Shown: piece by piece, positions 42,528 to 55,000 of the stretch
Position numbering within the stretch: position 1 is the first letter of the stretch
How the letters are laid out: every line of letters starts with the position of its first letter
DNA from: Coniochaeta sp. PMI_546
Lineage: Eukaryota > Ascomycota > Sordariomycetes > Coniochaetales > Coniochaetaceae
Direction: 5' to 3'
Assembly (NCBI GenBank): GCA_021432605.1
Contig: MU271143.1
Span: 2,241,277-2,305,276 of the forward strand
Length of the DNA: 64,000 bases
Notes under the pieces: generated by a model
What the model saw: the letters and a program-made list of their open reading frames with translations, nothing else
What the model was told of the DNA's origin: nothing
Databases searched by the model: none
Translations under genes and position numbers: made by a program

Positions 42528-43647
42528 ATGAAGCTGCCAAGCGCCTCGGTCCTCATAGCATCATTTCTGCTCACGGACATCGCAACCGCGGCCGCAACGT
42601 GCTATCGGCTCGATGGAACACCATTCGCGAAGATCAGGGCCGACGACGGTGACTGGGTACCGTGCGACGCGTCCGCGACCGTGAGCTCGTGCTGCAGCGT
42701 TAAAGACTACTGCCTGGGCAATGGACTGTGTCTCGATGCCGGCGCCAACAACTACTTCTCTATCCAAGGCTGCACAGATGCAACATGGGGTTCGCCTTGC
42801 ATCACGAGTGCGGCCTGTAAAAGTAACATCCGTAAGCTTCAACCTTTGTCCATCTGTCCAGGGATAGTTTCTTTTCAATGGTATGTTCCTAACTCTGTGG
42901 CTTGCAGGCGACGGATACTCCTTCGTCTGGCCATGCGGCCAAGTGACCAACTCGACGTACAATTACTGCTGCGGCGCATCACCGTCGTGTTGCAGCACCC
43001 CGTCGTCACTGATGGTCATACCAGCGGTGACATCGATAGACAGACCTTCCCCTGCGACCGAAACACCGGTCACAGCCACCATCACTGTGGCCGCTTCTTC
43101 GGGGTCTTCCGGACCAGACGGTAAAATACTGGCCATCGGCCTCGGCGCTGGCTTGGGGACGGGGCTACTGCTGCTCGGCACAATTCTGGTCTGCTTTGTC
43201 TGCCAGTCGCGTAGGAAGGCGAGGCAAGCTCATCATCGCGGAGACACCGTCGGGACAATCACAGCTTCCCGGACAGGCAGTAGACCTGTCCTTGGAGACG
43301 ACTACGACGAGGACAAGAATCGGGGTCAAGACCCGGCACCGGCCACGTCGATGCCCATCATGCCGGTGCCCGTGCCGTCGCCCCATGCGAGGACGATGCA
43401 TCATCAAGTGCCGCTGCATGAGCAGCAGCAGCAGCAGCAGTACCACCAACAGACGGGGTACGCGACGGCACGTTATCCGGAATTGGAGGGTCGCAATTTT
43501 GGCGCTCCGTCGCCTGCTAGCGAGCAGTGGAATAGCATGGGTCATGGAAATCACGAGGCACAGCAAATGAGCAGGAATACGAACCCCGGCGGCACAAATG
43601 CGAATGCTGGTTGGTACGGTGGAGCGAGTCAAAACTCGCATCCCTGA
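42528..43647 (+). CDS. Single-pass Cys-rich surface protein (sensor-like)
   Basis: Exons 42528-42831 and 42908-43647 give 347 residues. Signal peptide: MKLPSASVLIASFLLTDIAT. The ectodomain (about 23-140) is Cys-rich, with CYRLDGTPFAKI, SSCCSVKDYCLGNGLCLD, a junction-spanning CKSNIRDGYSFVWPCG, and YNYCCGASPSCC. A Ser/Thr linker leads to one membrane helix, KILAIGLGAGLGTGLLLLGT (about 177-196), continuing ILVCFVC. The basic QSRRKARQAHHR anchor follows, then a 140-residue disordered tail rich in His, Pro and Gln with a run of six Gln (CAG repeats near 43426-43440). Layout resembles WSC-type wall sensors, but the cysteine spacing belongs to a different fungal-specific family of unknown ligand. 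It sits near the wall-glucan genes but is not obviously co-regulated. Confidence 0.85.
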
Positions 43648-44248
43648 CGAACATAGATGATCAGTGGGGAGCCTCGAAATTTAGGCACCCAAAAGCTCCT
43701 GACAAGATCAAATCGGGGATAATTTTGGTCCTGTTTTGCACAAAGATAGGATATATCACAGTAATGTTTAATTAGGATGTGTCTTCTTGGTGCTACGGAG
43801 ACTAACGGAGGGGGGGTATCACATGGAATCTCATAGCGTGACAGTACGTGTACGTATGTGGTCAATGTATGAACGCTCTTTGCCTTCCCAAGCGACGTCG
43901 ATAGAAATGCTCCGTTGAAATGCTCCTTCAAATACACGTTACACAACAGAGAGATCGGCAAAACAAACAAGTCGAAACCAGGCAACAGAGAGATAGGGAT
44001 AGAGAGAGAGAGTGTGTGTGTGTGTGTGATGTTATATGCGAGACTGAGTAGGACCGACTGACCGACGGGACTGAAACCTGAAACCGCGGCAGGAGGCGCG
44101 GTTGCATTCCAACTAATCCTTCCGAAGCGGGAACTCTGCCGATCGGAGCAACATTACAAGTTCATAGCGAATAGGTTTTGTACACAAAGATTCATGGCGC
44201 GACCACCCGAGGTATAAAGAGCGACAAGACAGGGGAGACACATTCAGC
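43648..44248. other. Convergent spacer with microsatellite
   Basis: About 600 bases between two 3' ends, containing the AG/TG microsatellite at 44001-44028. No gene seen. Confidence 0.6.
44001..44028 (+). repeat. Compound (AG)6(TG)8 microsatellite
   Basis: Perfect alternating purine-pyrimidine tract: AG repeated six times, then TG eight times, in the 3' flank of the amylase gene. Such tracts are length-variable. Confidence 0.9.
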
Positions 44249-45993
44249 TTAAAGCAGCCATGCCATCGAGGCAAGGACAATGGCAGCGCCCAAGCTCGAC
44301 AACGCGGCAGCGATCGGCGCGGCGTTCGGCTTCGCCACGGTCGTGGTGGGGCAGATGCCGGTGCCGTTGAGCGCGTTTGCGGGGAAGAAGACCTTGGGCT
44401 CACCGGCGCCCATGTAGGCGGTGATGTTGCCGCCGGCGCTTGCGGTGGAGGTGGTGCAGGTCAGAATCTCGACTACCTGGTCGTTGGCCGCGAAGCCGCC
44501 GACGCTGAGCTGGTAGTTGGGGCCCTTGCTGCTCTGGTTGTTGATGCAGAAGACGATCTGGCTGCCGCTCTTGCCCTTGCGCAGGCACAAGTGGTTGACG
44601 TCGACCAGGATCTGGTCCGCGACAGTGGTGACGTAGTCGGGCGACAGCTTGATGGCGAGGTTGCGCAGCTTGTTCAGCTGGGCAGTCAGGTTGTACAGCG
44701 GCGCGGTCGTGTCGTACTTGGAGGTCCAAACTGGCTCACGGTTGAAGGGCGTGCTGTTGCCGCTGAAGTGCTGCTCTTGACCCTGGTAGACTGTTCGGAA
44801 CTCGCGGTTAGTGGGGCGGTTTCACATGTGAGGCGTAGGGCCACAAAACAACAGAAATGATAACAAGACATACCTGTTGGGATACCGTCGTTCAGAATGA
44901 CGTAGGTCATGGCGTTCTTAGCGAGAGCCATGTCCTGAATCGCAGCGGCAAACCGAGGCACGTCGTGGTTCTCAGCAAAGGTGCCGAGGACGGTGGTGTC
45001 GTTGCAGCCAGCCTGCGCGTTCGAACGGGCCGTAGCGAGCTCCCACATGGAGTGGCCGTTGAAGACATTCTGCAGCGGGAAGTACTCGAGGTAGTTGGGC
45101 ATACCGGGCAAGAGGCCCTTGGACTGGTAGCGGCACATGTCGTCGGTCACACCGGTCAGGACCTCACCCATGGCAAAAACGCCCGAGGCGGCGACGAACT
45201 GAGGGAGGAAGGCATCGTTGACGTGCTTGGCGGCGTCAATGCGGATACCGTCGATCGAGTAGTTGGCAACCAGCTCCTTGACCCACGAACCTAGCATGCC
45301 GACAACCACTGGATCGTCCGTGTCCACATCGGCCAGGGCGACACCGTAGGGGTAGAGCCAGCAGTCCTGGTAATTTGTCGGGTTGTCCCACTCTGTGACA
45401 TTGCAATACTTGTGGAAATACTTCTGGTCGTTGAGTGGGTTGAATTTGCTGTAGTCGACTGGCGGTGGGAGGGTGTTGTTAAAGGCAGCCGCAAAGTTGT
45501 TCACCACGACGTCGACCATGAAGAACATGTCGCGCTTGTGCAGCTCGTCGGCCAGTTTCTTAAGCTCGTCGGCCGTGCCGAAGTGGTCGTTGACGGCATA
45601 GTCGTCGACCGTCCAGTATCCATGGTATGCTTCTCCAACGGCCGTGTTCTGGTCCATATTCTTCACCACCGGGCTGATTTGGATGGCTGTGAAGCCCATT
45701 CCTGGTAGAGACATCTAGCGTCAGCGGGTGACCTCATATAAAACAGAGTGAGGCATAACCGGTTGTTTACCTTGGATATAGTCGAGCTTGTTGATAAGAC
45801 CCGCCCATGTGCCGTTGCAGAACTCGTACAAGACGCATGCTGCGTCGGTCGAGCCATCAGTCCGGGCGAAGCGGTCGACCATGACCTGGTATATCGACCT
45901 GGAGCGCCATTCTTCGAGACCGGCGCCTTGTGTGAGGGCAGCGAAACCCGCGATCGCGGCCGCAGCCAACGTAAACGAGTGTGTGTTGACCAT
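44249..45993 (-). CDS. GPI-anchored GH13 alpha-amylase-like glucanotransferase
   Basis: Exons 45771-45993, 44874-45701 and 44249-44790 encode 530 residues. A signal peptide ([20 protein letters not shown]) leads into a GH13 barrel of fungal Taka-amylase type. Region [12 protein letters not shown] gives nucleophile Asp230, region III GEVL gives acid/base Glu254, and region [12 protein letters not shown] gives Asp321. Region I reads DVVVNNF, with Asn143 where secreted amylases have His. The C-terminus is a GPI-attachment sequence: small residues near NGTG, a Pro/Ala spacer, and hydrophobic [20 protein letters not shown] ending the protein. GPI-anchored members in Aspergillus are 4-alpha-glucanotransferases or maltogenic enzymes shaping cell-wall alpha-glucan rather than starch degraders. 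The neighbouring head-to-head gene is alpha-1,3-glucan synthase, which supports that role. Located on the plasma membrane or wall. Confidence 0.93.
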
Positions 45994-47620
45994 GTTGGAA
46001 TATCAACGAGCGACTGCAACAGGGCTACACAAAAACAAGAAAGTGAAAGACGGAAGGAGTTTGAGCGAGTGTAAGACTGTGAGTGGCGGTTGAATCGTTC
46101 TGTTGACGCGCATTAGATGAGATCTGCCCCCGAGCCAAGAGACCCTTTGTCCCTAACAGCACACCCCTGACACCACCCTCCTGACTCCTGAGATTGCCTT
46201 CTCCACAATCAATACTGAGCCCGACTTCTCCGAGCACTCCACCGCTTGGCGATTGGCGCTCGGCTGTTCTGCTATTTCCGCTACGCCACTTGGCAGGTGA
46301 CAATCCATGTGTGATCAATGGACGAGGGTACAAGTACTGTAGGAAACGGCGCAACACAACCTACAGGCGAATTGGAGATTTGGAGTGAACCACGAAATCA
46401 CAATGGGCCGAGACTTTGTGCAAAGCGAGAGGAAGTGAGGAGAGGGTTTACAGTTAGGAACAGGCGCCAAGACATGTATAAGTTTTATTCACGCCCACCA
46501 TTACATGAATCATCAATCACCGAGGCGCCGGAACAGGAAACAAGCAGAAACTGTTACGAGGGAGGCGACAGAAACAAGCCGTGAGCCGCGAGCCGTGAGC
46601 CGTGATGGTGGCACATCTTAACCGACCAGAAGATATCAACTGGGGTCAGAATGAGCCTTTGTCCGGCTCTACCGTGCAAAAAAAAACTGGCCCGGATCCT
46701 CACGACTCTCGAGCAGAGATAAGCCAGAATGAACCGTTCGAGGGACGGACGAATGAGAGAGCGTCGGCAGTGCGAGCAAATGCCTGAATACGAGTTAAAA
46801 ATGTCGACTTTTGGGCCAAGGTGGAGTGGTCCCATGGGTAGGAGGAAAGGTACGTTCCAGGCAGCGTATTAGGTACGAGAGAGGTACCTCCTCATTCCTT
46901 GCAATCAGGATTTTCTGGTGTCACGTGTTGCATAAAACCTGTTCTCTTTTATGAAAACTAGAGCACTGTCTTCTGCCTTCTGTCGCCCTCTGTATCCCTC
47001 TACATCCTGTACAAATCCAGGTTTGTTTGATTTGTTTGATTTGTTGTTGTGTTTCGGAAGCCGGAGAGGAAGGAGGAGCGACGAGACAAAGAAAGAAGGC
47101 CTTAATAAGCAGACGCCAGAAAAAGTTTGCTAGCGGCCCCTGCATTGGCATTTGGGAAGAGTAGTGGAGCAGGGTGCTCCCCTTTTCAAGCGTAACACAA
47201 CAACGAACCACTCAGGACCGAAAAGTGCCTGTCAAATTGACATCAGCGCTGACCTTTGGGTAGATCTGGCAGCTTTTAGCTTTCAGGGCAGCTCTCGCAT
47301 TGGCTCATTTGAGATCGAACCTTCGATTTGATGGGGCCTAGTTCCGCCCCTTTTCATTCTTGCTCTCGTTCGCGACGCAATTTCTGGAATACGGGGTTTT
47401 GAAGCAATGGAATCCCACTGTTCTGGCGTGAAATTAATGGTATGTTTTTGCATTGTTCTTGACGCGACCAACTCCAAATGGATGGCTGGGGTGGGAAACG
47501 GGTTGCTGTGTACTAAATTATCAATCTGTACCTAAGAATACAATACGAATGTGCTGACAAGGTGCTAACAGCGTTCTGGCTAGTGCGGCGACCATCCATC
47601 TGCCCTTGTGTTCAATGGGG

Positions 47621-47655
47621 TGCTGTCTGCTGTCTGCTGTCTGCTGTCTGCTATC
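47621..47655 (+). repeat. 7-bp tandem repeat (TGCTGTC)5
   Basis: Four perfect TGCTGTC units plus a fifth with one change (TGCTATC), about 1.3 kb upstream of ags1. Confidence 0.9.
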
Positions 47656-48884
47656 CTGCTGGCGTTGCTGGCGTCGGTCCTTGTCACGCAGATTTGTTGA
47701 TCAGATCAGCCAGGAGAGCGCCACACGGAGTCCCCTGATTTGGATTTGAGGCACACACGGTACGAGGTACCAGCGAGTACTTTGCTGGAATTGCGGAACC
47801 CCTAATTGGTCAGTACATCCTTAAAGCGGGCCGATGGAACAGCCCACCTTCATGCTGTTAGTGCAAGTACCGGCGCAAGGTACCCGATTCCACCTGTGAC
47901 ACGCGACGTCATGCGTCAAAATCAGGTCCAATGTCTGCAAGACCCTAACATTGCAGCGCATCGAAACTACCTGCGTCTACATATATTGAGTGCTTATCAA
48001 GCCCCACCCCTGTCACTCTCTCTGTTTACTATGCAGTAGTGTCTCGCTTGCCTGCGAGATATCTCAAAAAGGGAGACAGGGAGAAAGTGCGATGACGGAT
48101 GACGAGGGTGATGAGGGCTGGTTGCTCCAGGTTTGAGTCGCGACAAGGCCCTAAGCAACCCCACACGTTTTACCGTTCAGAGATCCTCATTATTCCATGG
48201 CAACCCTTGTCAATCACTGTCAATCGTCGTCGTTTCTGGCCGGACCGTCCTAATGAAGGGCTCCGTATGGACCGCTGTGGCATTGCGACCAGGGGGTGTC
48301 CTGGGTGTCCACTGGGGCGACAGGCTGGTTTTTCCTTCGTGCCCACTGCCCGCGATCCAATCTGGACAATCAACCGGGGAAGAAAGGGCAGGGAAAAGTC
48401 CATGTCCCGAGTGGCAGATGGGCAGGCTCTTCTTAGGCGTGCACAGCGTTAGCCAGACAGATGCCATGGATGCAGCCACCCTTGGTTTTCGTTCGCTGGA
48501 ACCACCCCAGTAACATGTCCCTGGAAGGCTGGAGAGGGCTACTTCACTGTGTCTGGCTTGGGTAGACAAATGGGCGTAATGGGTCCCGTGGACCTTAGCT
48601 TGGGACTCGAACAGGCGGCCCCAACTTTCAAGACGCCCCCTTTTACGCCATGAATGCGGTAGGCTGGTAGCCCAGAGTTTTTCTTCCCGGTTCTCTACTG
48701 TTGTGGGATCCTAACCGTCTTTTGTACATACCAACTTCACACCTTGGTCTTCCTCTCTGCCTTTCGCAGATTCACACTCGCTGTTGTTTGAGATTCGAAG
48801 CGTTGTCGTTGCTGTGCTTTGTAGCTTTCGCTGCTTCTCTTCTCTCTTCTCTCGTTCTTCCTCCGCGTGCTGTCGCTCCTCCTC

Positions 48885-48908
48885 ATGTGTCGTACATCCG
48901 TCCTATGA
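48885..48908 (+). promoter_or_regulatory. Short uORF upstream of ags1
   Basis: ATG followed by six codons and TGA (peptide MCRTSVL). Its stop overlaps the next upstream start as ATGA. It lies 54 bases before the ags1 ATG in a pyrimidine-rich leader, so it is probably in the mRNA; the transcription start is unknown. Confidence 0.45.
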
Positions 48909-49006
48909 TACATCACCCGCCCACTGGGCGCCGCAGTCATGATGCCTCGTGCTTCTTTGCTGCTCACACTCGCTATTTCCACGCTCGTTCACGGCCTTCG
49001 TTATGA
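48905..49006 (+). promoter_or_regulatory. uORF overlapping the ags1 start codon
   Basis: A 33-codon frame starts at ATG 48905 and ends with TGA at 49006, running 68 bases into the ags1 coding region in the +1 frame. If translated, it would prevent simple reinitiation at the main start. Context at 48905 (CCTATGA) is weak, favouring leaky scanning. Confidence 0.45.
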
Positions 49007-52000
49007 CCCGGACTTTGATAAATACAATCTCAACAAGGCTCAAGACGCAACAGATCCTCTCAAGTACTGGGGTGAGAGAGATTCATTCACATACACACCG
49101 TCGCCGTCAAATTGGCGGTTCCCAGTATACACGCTCTTCCTCGACCGCTGGGTAAACGGTGACCCAACAAACGATAATGCAAACGGAACACTGTTCGAAC
49201 ATGATCCAGAAAGTAACCAAATGCGCCATGGAGGCGACCTCCAAGGCCTCGTCGATTCTCTCGACTACATTGCAGGAATGGGTGTAAAGGCGATATACAT
49301 AGCCGGTTCCATTTTCATCAACCAGCCATGGGGTGCAGATTCATACTCTGTAAGTATCCCTTCGCTCTCTGTACCAAACTGCCGACTTCTTCCTGGCCGC
49401 TGTCCTTCTAGATGACGAGAGAACACAAAGCACGGGAGAGTCAGGTCTAACAAGACACAGCCGCTCGATTTAACATTACTTGACGCCCATTTCGGGACAT
49501 TGGTAGAATGGCAGGCCGCAATAGACCAAATCCACAAGAAAGGGATGTATGTCATCCTCGACCACACAATGTCGACGTAAGTGCTTGCTCCGTCTGTAAT
49601 CGCGATACCTTGGTTTGCCTGTCGGTGGTGAACCCCTTCCTAACATCGGGCTTTTAGCATGGGAGATCTCATTGGTTTCGAAAACTATCTGAACACCAGT
49701 ACCCCATTCGACACCAAGGAGCACAAGGCGATTTGGAAAAACGAGCGGAGATACCTGGATTTCGACGTTGGCAACGAATATAAGGATTACTGCCAGTATC
49801 CAGCATTCTGGGACGAGTCAGGATATCCGGTCTCGACCGACGTGACATCCCAACTTGTTGGATGCTACGACAGCGACTTCGACCAATATGGCGATATCGA
49901 GGCTTTCGGTGTCCATCCGGATTGGCAGCGTCAGCTCGCCAAGTTCGCTTCCGTGCAGGATCGTCTTCGCGAATGGGTTCCTAGTGTGATGGATCGGATC
50001 AAGGTGTTCACCTGCATGATGATCGCTCAACTCGATATCGATGGTTTCCGTATCGACAAGGGTGTACAGGTCACCGTCGATGCCCAAGCAACCTGGAGCT
50101 CGTCCGTACGCGACTGTGCTGCGCAGTACAACAAGACGAACTTCTTTATTCCTGGTGAAATTACCAGTGGCAACAATCTTGGCTCTATTTACCTTGGTCG
50201 CGGCCGTCGTCCTGATATGCAGCCTCCCTCTCTCGAGAAGGCCATATCATTGACGCCAAAGGAGAGCGGTTCGCAATACTTCCTGAGGAAGGATGGACTC
50301 CAGGCACTCGATGGCGCCGCCTTCCATTACTCTATTTATCGATTTATGACTAGATTCTTAGGCATGAGCGGTAATCTTGAGGCCGGTTTCGATTTGCCAC
50401 TGGACTGGGTTGAGGCGTGGAACCAGATGCTCCTGACTAACGACATGTATAACGCGGCCGGCAAGTTCGATCCTCGTCACATGTACGGAGCAACCAATCA
50501 GGATGTGTTCAGGTGGCCAGCGATCCATCTCGGCGTTGAGCGGCAGCTTCTGGCCTACTTCATCATCACGTTCTTGCTTCCCGGCATCCCCTTGGTGTAT
50601 TATGGCGAGGAGCAGGCCTTCTACACGTTGGACGGCACCGCTGACAACTATGTATATGGACGACAGGCCATGTCCCCAGCGCTAGCGTGGCAGACACTAG
50701 GCTGTTACCAAGGTAACAGTTTGCTGTACGTGGACTGGCCGGTAGAGAAGGCGCGGACAGCCTGCAATGATGACACAGTGTCTTACGACCACCGTGATCC
50801 ATCTGCGCCAGTCCGCAACATTATGAGGCGCATGTTCCAGCTCCGCGCTGAGCTCCCTTCGATAAATGATGGCTGGTTGGTGGATAAGCTGGCGAACAAG
50901 ACCACGTTCCGACTGTTGTCAGGCAGTACGACGGCGACCGAGTTCGGCATCTGGAGTATCGCTCGTGGGATGTACCCTGGGGTGCAAAATGACACAACGT
51001 CGACCCCTGTTTGGTTGGTGTACCACAATGAGCAGAATGAGACAACTTACACGTTCGATTGCGCCAATGCCGACGATGCCTTCGCCTCGCCTTTCGACGC
51101 AGGCGTAAAACTCCGAAATCTCTTCGCGCCGTACGATACGATCACTTTGAAAGCATCAGCGAAGAAGACTGGATTCAGTGCCACGCCGGGCTGCTTCGAC
51201 AGCTTTACTCTTGCCCCCTTTGAGTTCCGCCTATACGTTCCCGATGGAAAGACGTACGTTGAAGATACGCCTGTGATCACCAAGTTCGTACCCGGCCACG
51301 ATTACCCAGTCGACGCGGATACTCTTTCCAACGGGGTCCTTCCGATTGCCCTGCATTTCTCGCAGCAGATGGACTGCAACAGTATCACTAACGGAATCAT
51401 TATTTCCTCCGTTGTGGAAGGGAGCAATGCGACTGCGTCCCTGGACAAGAGCTCAGCTGCATGCACTGTACTTGATGGTTCTGAAAAGGAATCGTATGCA
51501 GCAGCCATTCCCTCGGTCTTTGAATGGAAAGCGAATCTTGTCGGTGTTTCGGATGGAGTTCACTCGCTCACCGTCAGCAACACGACATCCACGACCGGTG
51601 TAGGAACCGGTTCCACTGACAAGTTCCTCGTGAGAGTTGGCAAGCGCGACAACCCGGTCGTCTGGCCCCGCTCAGGAAACTACTCGCGGGCCCTCCTGAC
51701 CAAAGATGGCACCAATATGTATCTCAATCACCGAGCTCCAGGTGCTTCGAAGTGGCGATACAGTACGAACTGGGGATCGAGCTGGAGCGATTGGTCCGTC
51801 TACAAGGGGGGCCAGAGCAAAATTTCTGCTCAGCAATGGTCTGGATCGAAGGTGCAAGAGTGGGTAGGAGACCATGTCATGGTCCAGTACTGGAGTTCTG
51901 TCCTTGGGTCTTCCTCCTTCGTCGTTCATGCAGATCCAGCGGATTACCAGGGCTACGACCGCAAATATCCTCACATGTTCCTCCAAGGACCGTTCAACAA

Positions 52001-55000
52001 ATGGGGTTATGACAGCGGTGTCGCGAACCAGATGAAGCAGACTGGCCCGCATACTTGGGAACTCCATTATATGGATGAGTGGCCGACTACCTTCCAGTTC
52101 AATGTTTGGGGCATCAACCCCGACAACCAGCCCGATCAGAGTTTCGTGTATGGCAACATTACCGGACGCGGATTCTTCAACCGTGTGCCCCCGAACCGTG
52201 TTCAGGACAATGTGTTTAACATCACAGGGCCGCCCCCGATGCCAGCATTGTCCTTCAGGCTATTTCTCAATGACGCTTCGGCCCAACTTGAGCTCCGTCC
52301 GATCGGTAATATGTGGGTTCAGATCCTGCTCTTCGTTCTGCTAGGAATCCTCCCTATCATCACGGCTTCCATTGCGACATGGATCTACTTCACCAGCTTT
52401 TACCAGGTAAAGCTCAACAGATCAGGTACCACCCAAGGTTTCTGGTCGTTCTTTGGCCGGATCTTCAAAGGTCCCAAAGTGCAGGGTTTCGTCGAGATGG
52501 ATTCTGTCAACTCATCACCAGTCCAGGCTGTGGCAACTCTTTCCCACCGCAAGTCAGTCCTGATTGCGACTATGGAGTACAACATCGATGACTGGGATAT
52601 TACCATCAAGATCGGTGGTTTGGGTGTGATGGCCAAGCTCATGAGCACGGCCCTGCCACACCTGGATCTCGTCTGGGTCGTTCCAGTCGTAGGAGACGTG
52701 GAGTATCCCATCGATCAAGTCGCAGAACCCATGTTTGTGCAATGTCTTGGGCAGCAATATGAGATTCAAGTGCAGTATCACAAGGTTCGGAATATCACGT
52801 ACGTGATCTTGGACGCCCCGATCTTCAGGAAACAGACAAAGGCCAATCCATACCATCCTCGTATGGACGACATCGAAAGTGCTATCTTGTACGCCGCCTG
52901 GAACGCCTGTATCGCCGAGACGATCCGCCGGTTCCCCGTCGACCTCTACCACATCAACGATTATCATGGCGCCGCGGCGCCGCTGTACCTCCTCCCGCGC
53001 ACAATTCCCGTGTGCATGTCGCTTCACAACGCTGAATTCCAGGGCATGTGGCCGATGCGGACACCCGAGGAGGCGAGGGAAGTGTGCGAGGTATTCGACC
53101 TGCCGCCTGATGTCGTCAAGCAGTATGTGCAATATGGCTCGGTTTTCAATCTGCTCCATGCGGGTGCTAGCTACATCCGTATCCACCAACGCGGTTTCGG
53201 AGCTGTCGGCGTGTCTAAGAAATACGGCGACCGCTCTCTCGCCCGGTACCCTATCTTCTGGTCGCTCGATAACATCGGCCACTTGCCCAACCCCGACCCG
53301 TCAGATACCGGCTCCTGGAACCCAGACGAGATGGATCCCGCGAACCCCCCAGCTATTGATATCGATCCAGCAGCGGAGCGAAGGCGTGCTGAATTCCGTC
53401 AGCAGGCGCAGGAGTGGGCTGGATTGGAGATCAACCCGGATGCTCAGCTCTTTGTGTTTGCCGGACGATGGAGTTTGCAGAAGGGTGTTGATCTGATTGC
53501 AGACATCTTCCCCAGCATATTGTCAAAGTTCCCGCAGACGCAGCTTATTTGTGTTGGTCCCGTGATTGACATGTACGGCAAGTTTGCTGCTCTGAAGCTT
53601 CAGAGGCTGGTCACCATGTACCCTGGCAGGGTATTTGTCAAGGCAGAGTTCACGGCCCTGCCACCCTGTGTGTTTTCAGGTGCCGAGTTTGCTCTGATCC
53701 CATCCAGAGATGAGCCCTTCGGGCTTGTTGCCGTCGAATTCGGCCGAAAGGGTGCGCTCGGTGTCGGCGCGCGCGTCGGAGGCTTGGGCCAGATGCCAGG
53801 TTTCTGGTATACTATCGAGTCGAACAGCCCGGCTCATCTTCTGAAGCAGTTCAAGAAGGCGATTCTATCGGCGCTAGACTCTAAGCCAGAGGTCCGAGCA
53901 CAGATGCGAGCGTGGAGTTTACGGCAACGGTTCCCCGTAGCACAATGGGTGCAGCGTCTAGACCACCTGCAAGCCGAGGCCATCAAAATCCACAACCAGG
54001 AGGCGTCGCGAAGGTTGCGCAGCCCGGGCAAGGCCCTCAGCCGCGTGTTTCCTGCATCAAGCATATTCGGAGCTGACAACTCTGCTCCACCAAGCCCACG
54101 GCCAGAGTCACCGATGCCGAGGAGCCCATTGTCAGGATTTCCCGCACCAGGAGGAAGCCTGCCGACAAGTCCACGCTCAGAATCCCCGCTACCTTTACCG
54201 CCAGGAGGTGCCAGCCACCTCAGTGCACTAAGTAGTCTTCCCCCAGGCGTCCTTGATCTGAGCTCACGCCAATCAGTTGTTTCGGGTATGCACACGCCGC
54301 GCATGAGTACGCTGAGCATAGCGGATAGCTTCTCCACCAGAGCACAGGAAGACAATGGGTTCGACGGCCTAGGCCTCGCGACGCCACAACCGTTTTACCA
54401 ACAACAACGGAACAGCACGCAGCTCAGTTTACAAGACGTTGTGGGTGATCGCAGCGATCTCAAGCTACAACAGACCGATGCCGACTTCACCGATAGCACT
54501 GGCGAACTCGCTCGACTATACGAAGAAATGCTCGACGATCTTACTCCGGGAAACTCTCAGGGCGAACTTTGCATCGCGAATTTCCTGAAGAAGAGCGAGA
54601 AGGAGTTTTTCGGCAGGTACCGAGACGCCAAGCTGGGTCTTTCGCGAGCCGGAAGCCCAAGGCCGGGATCACGACCAGGGAGCCGGAGGAGATCGCTGGA
54701 ACGCCCCAACGATAGAATGATGATGAACGACAAGTCCAACGCGGAGAACATGAAGGGGAAGAGGTTTGATAGCAGGAGCCCGGCACCAGGTGGCGACGAG
54801 TTCATGCTCGGAGAGTATTACCAGCAGCCTAAGGGGTTGAGGAGGCTACTATCCATCCGCGTCGGTGACTGGCCAGTGTACTCGTTCCTCCTCGCCGGCG
54901 GCCAGGTCATTTCTGCCAACTCCTACCAGATTGTGCTTCTCACCGGTGAAACCGGTCAAGCTAGCACAAAGCTGTATATCGTGGCCGGTACCTACGTCGC

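Larger units (their letters stand above)
45994..48938. other. 2.9-kb bidirectional spacer between amylase and ags1
   Basis: The longest gene-free interval apart from the 5' region. It holds both promoters and leaders, a 7-bp tandem repeat (47621-47655), T/G-rich repeats near 47025-47050, and a pyrimidine-rich leader just before ags1. I see no supported coding frame. Such a long shared upstream region suggests extended regulatory input; individual binding sites were not assigned. Confidence 0.55.
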
